Positions 62,360-64,000 of a stretch of DNA of 64,000 bases are shown here, piece by piece. The notes below the pieces were generated by a model. That model worked only from the letters and a program-made list of their open reading frames with translations, was not told the DNA's origin and searched no databases. The position numbers and the translations under genes were made by a program. Position 1 is the first letter of the stretch. Every line of letters starts with the position of its first letter. The DNA is from Spirobacillus cienkowskii (lineage in GTDB: Bacteria > Bdellovibrionota_B > Oligoflexia > Silvanigrellales > Silvanigrellaceae). The stretch is from contig NZ_CP146516.1 of assembly GCF_037081835.1 (NCBI RefSeq), positions 1,139,501 to 1,203,500 of the forward strand. Direction: 5' to 3'.

Positions 62360-62975
62360 GTGCACTTAAAAAAAATACTGTTAATTGTATTCAGCTTATT
62401 TTTTTGTGTGGTTATACACGCACAAGAAACTAATGAAGATGCAGAAGAAGATGAGAAAAGTTTTCATTTTTTTATGGGCGGAGGAAACGAATATTTAAAG
62501 AACATGCGTTTGTTAAATCTGAATAACAGTAATTATATTGTCAATCGTTTTATTACTGCAAACGCCTTTTATTCTTTATTTGAAACAGATTCTTGGATCT
62601 CCAATAATTGGATTAGGAATCAATTCTTCTTATGTAAATAAAAATGATTCGAATTTTTTTTACAATACGGATTTAACAGCAGGAATTGGTTTTAAATTTG
62701 ATTTATATCAAGAATTATCTATTTATACAGTAGGGAATTTTAGTTTTGGGCTTGATAATAAATATAAAGATAATCAGTATATTTTACCTTTTTTTACAAA
62801 ATATTCTGGCGGTTTGATGTTTTTAGTAAGCTATACAATTGCTCAATTAATTCATATTGGAATAGGTGGGCAAGTGTATAAAAATTATTTTACTGTTGTT
62901 TTTCAAAATCAAACGGAAGAAAAAGGAACTTTTGATAGTGGTTATCTCATGTTTATGATTGGTTTTAGTTTGTAA
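62360..62975 (+). CDS. secreted outer-membrane-like protein, interrupted by a frameshift
   Basis: The first frame (62360 to about 62595) begins GTG behind AGGA and encodes a signal peptide ending IHAQ, then a short acidic stretch and strand-like sequence to SLFETD. A second frame, open from 62538 to 62975, continues from LGSPIIGLGINSSY to a C-terminus of MFMIGFSL. Skipping one base near 62595-62600 joins them into one protein of about 204 residues with alternating strand patterns like a small outer-membrane barrel. The family is not recognised. A promoter-like TTGAGA-N17-TAAGAT lies about 50 bp upstream. Confidence 0.65.
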
Positions 62976-63122
62976 TCTTTTATCTTATAAAAATTTTATT
63001 AAAACGTTTGAATTTGTGTTTTGTTTTCTAGCATTCTCCATAAAAATTCAGTATATTTACAAATTAGCAATTTTTAGACAGATCTAATCTTGGCTATTGT
63101 TGTACATATTTTGGAGGACATT

Positions 63123-64000
63123 TTGACAAAAAAAATGCGAAATAATAAAAATCGTTCAGAAAAAGTAAATTCGAGCAATTATAAAGGTAAAGATTTTAAT
63201 TCAAGAGCAGAAAATAAATTTTCTAGTTCAAAAAAAAGTCGCTTTAATGCAGAAGATTCATCAGAATTCAAAAAAAACTCAACACAATTTCATCAAACCA
63301 ATTGGGAGCAAAAGCACAATCGTCATGATAACCCCTATTTTGTTTTTGATGCTTTTTTAGAGCAAAAAGTAGGAAGTCAAAATTTACGGTTTTTAGCCAA
63401 CGAAACTGAAAAAAAAATTAATGCTTTAATTGATGGGACTGCGAATGTCGAAGATATGAGTTTAGCAACAATGCACCATGGAGAAGAAGCAAAGGGCGGC
63501 TCGCATACTGGTTCCAAATTGCAAGATTTTAGGCCAAAATTTCAACCTAATAAATCTTATGTTAAAAACAAATATGATAAGTATATTTCGCAAATATTAA
63601 ATAACGAAACAGCGCAAAAAGAAGACGAAAAAATTCCAACTCGTGGTTTTGCTTTAGCTCAATACAAAGAAATACATAAGAAAAACAAAAATTTAACTGT
63701 ATTAGATCAAACAAAATTTAAAACACCTGGTGGTATTGAGCTTGATTCGTGGCAACATGAAGTAGTTCAAGCATTGTTATCAGGAAATCATGTCATTGTT
63801 GATGCGCCAACTTCTGCAGGCAAAACGCGAGTGATTGAAGCTCTTTTGGAATATCGTATGAAAGAAGGTGGCAAACTTATTTATACAAGTCCTGTTAAAA
63901 GTTTGAGTAACGATAAATACAGAGAGTTCAGTGAAAAATATGGTCGTGAAAATGTTGGAATCAATACCGGAGACTTTAAAGAAAATCTGAATGCTCCAGT
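63123..64000 (+). CDS. DExH-box (Ski2/Mtr4-like) helicase, N-terminal part, cut by window edge
   Basis: I translated this by hand; it is open to the last base. The start is TTG at 63123, five bases after GGAGG; an ATG at 63135 is too far from that site. The first 170 residues are hydrophilic, rich in Lys, Asn and Ser, and probably disordered. Then a helicase domain begins: LDSWQHEVVQALLSGNHVIVDAPTSAGKT (Q-like region and Walker A), YTSPVKSLSNDKYREF and VGINTGDFKENLNAP, the arrangement of motif Ia and Ib in Ski2-like superfamily 2 helicases. These act on RNA in most cases. The DExH box lies outside the window. Confidence 0.85.
   Translation, partial: MTKKMRNNKNRSEKVNSSNYKGKDFNSRAENKFSSSKKSRFNAEDSSEFKKNSTQFHQTNWEQKHNRHDNPYFVFDAFLEQKVGSQNLRFLANETEKKINALIDGTANVEDMSLATMHHGEEAKGGSHTGSKLQDFRPKFQPNKSYVKNKYDKYISQILNNETAQKEDEKIPTRGFALAQYKEIHKKNKNLTVLDQTKFKTPGGIELDSWQHEVVQALLSGNHVIVDAPTSAGKTRVIEALLEYRMKEGGKLIYTSPVKSLSNDKYREFSEKYGRENVGINTGDFKENLNAP

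Overview
The window is AT-rich DNA from a Gram-negative bacterium. It carries LPS-export permeases (lptF, lptG), lipoprotein and outer-membrane-barrel-like proteins, a FabI-type enoyl reductase, MurJ, a D-Ala-D-Ala ligase and a chemotaxis receptor behind a sigma-28-like promoter. Low GC, an AT-hook histone-like protein, an RTX-type giant protein and an ABCC/MRP-style exporter would fit a Bdellovibrionota/Oligoflexia (Silvanigrella-like) host-associated organism. That placement is an inference from gene style; there is no rRNA or marker in the window to fix it.

Layout. 1-5127 (minus): a split ABCC-type exporter followed by serA, which runs off the left edge. 5160-8046 (plus): an HEXXH protein, an HDOD protein and an anchored hypothetical protein. 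8066-16279: an APC permease, menD, a frameshifted alaS and murJ. 16283-19925 (minus): a periplasmic binding-like protein, an HEFGH/barrel-like protein, a GAF protein lacking fRMsr cysteines and an alpha/beta hydrolase. 20045-27889: phrB, an ftsB-like gene, a region of hairpins, then the overlapping operon recQ-like / lonB-like / epmA-like (minus). 27990-30139: a DUF3299 protein and a chemotaxis receptor. 30140-37863: a 1712-residue RTX-type lipoprotein, an intact IS982-family element with 9-bp target duplications, a membrane protein whose last codons were replaced by that IS, and a small zinc-ribbon-like protein. 37970-43280: fabI, lptF, lptG, a pentapeptide-repeat protein and gap. 43319-48839: ddl (minus), AT-hook H1-like protein, mutY, an aldehyde-dehydrogenase pseudoenzyme and a hypothetical protein. 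48934-54731: a divergent Fe/Mn superoxide dismutase, an ABC-2 exporter pair (minus), a membrane-anchored FMN glutamate-synthase-like protein and a second APC permease. 54829-59163: a lipoprotein, a lipoprotein metallopeptidase, an MFS transporter (minus), and upstream of it a 21-residue peptide gene with its own promoter and RBS. 59450-64000: leucine dehydrogenase, EVE protein, thiolase, a frameshifted outer-membrane-like protein and the start of a DExH helicase.

Most genes are housekeeping. The items most worth attention are: (1) the exporter pair that reproduces the asymmetric NBD1/NBD2 signature of eukaryotic MRP/CFTR proteins in the same order; (2) the aldehyde dehydrogenase homologue that has lost both catalytic residues at exactly the canonical spacing; (3) the small peptide gene next to an MFS exporter with a palindromic operator-like site; (4) the RTX lipoprotein with a palindrome over its promoter; (5) a Shine-Dalgarno-masking hairpin in the IS; and (6) single-base frameshifts in alaS and in an outer-membrane-like gene, which need read-level checking. 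No tRNA, rRNA or CRISPR array was seen.
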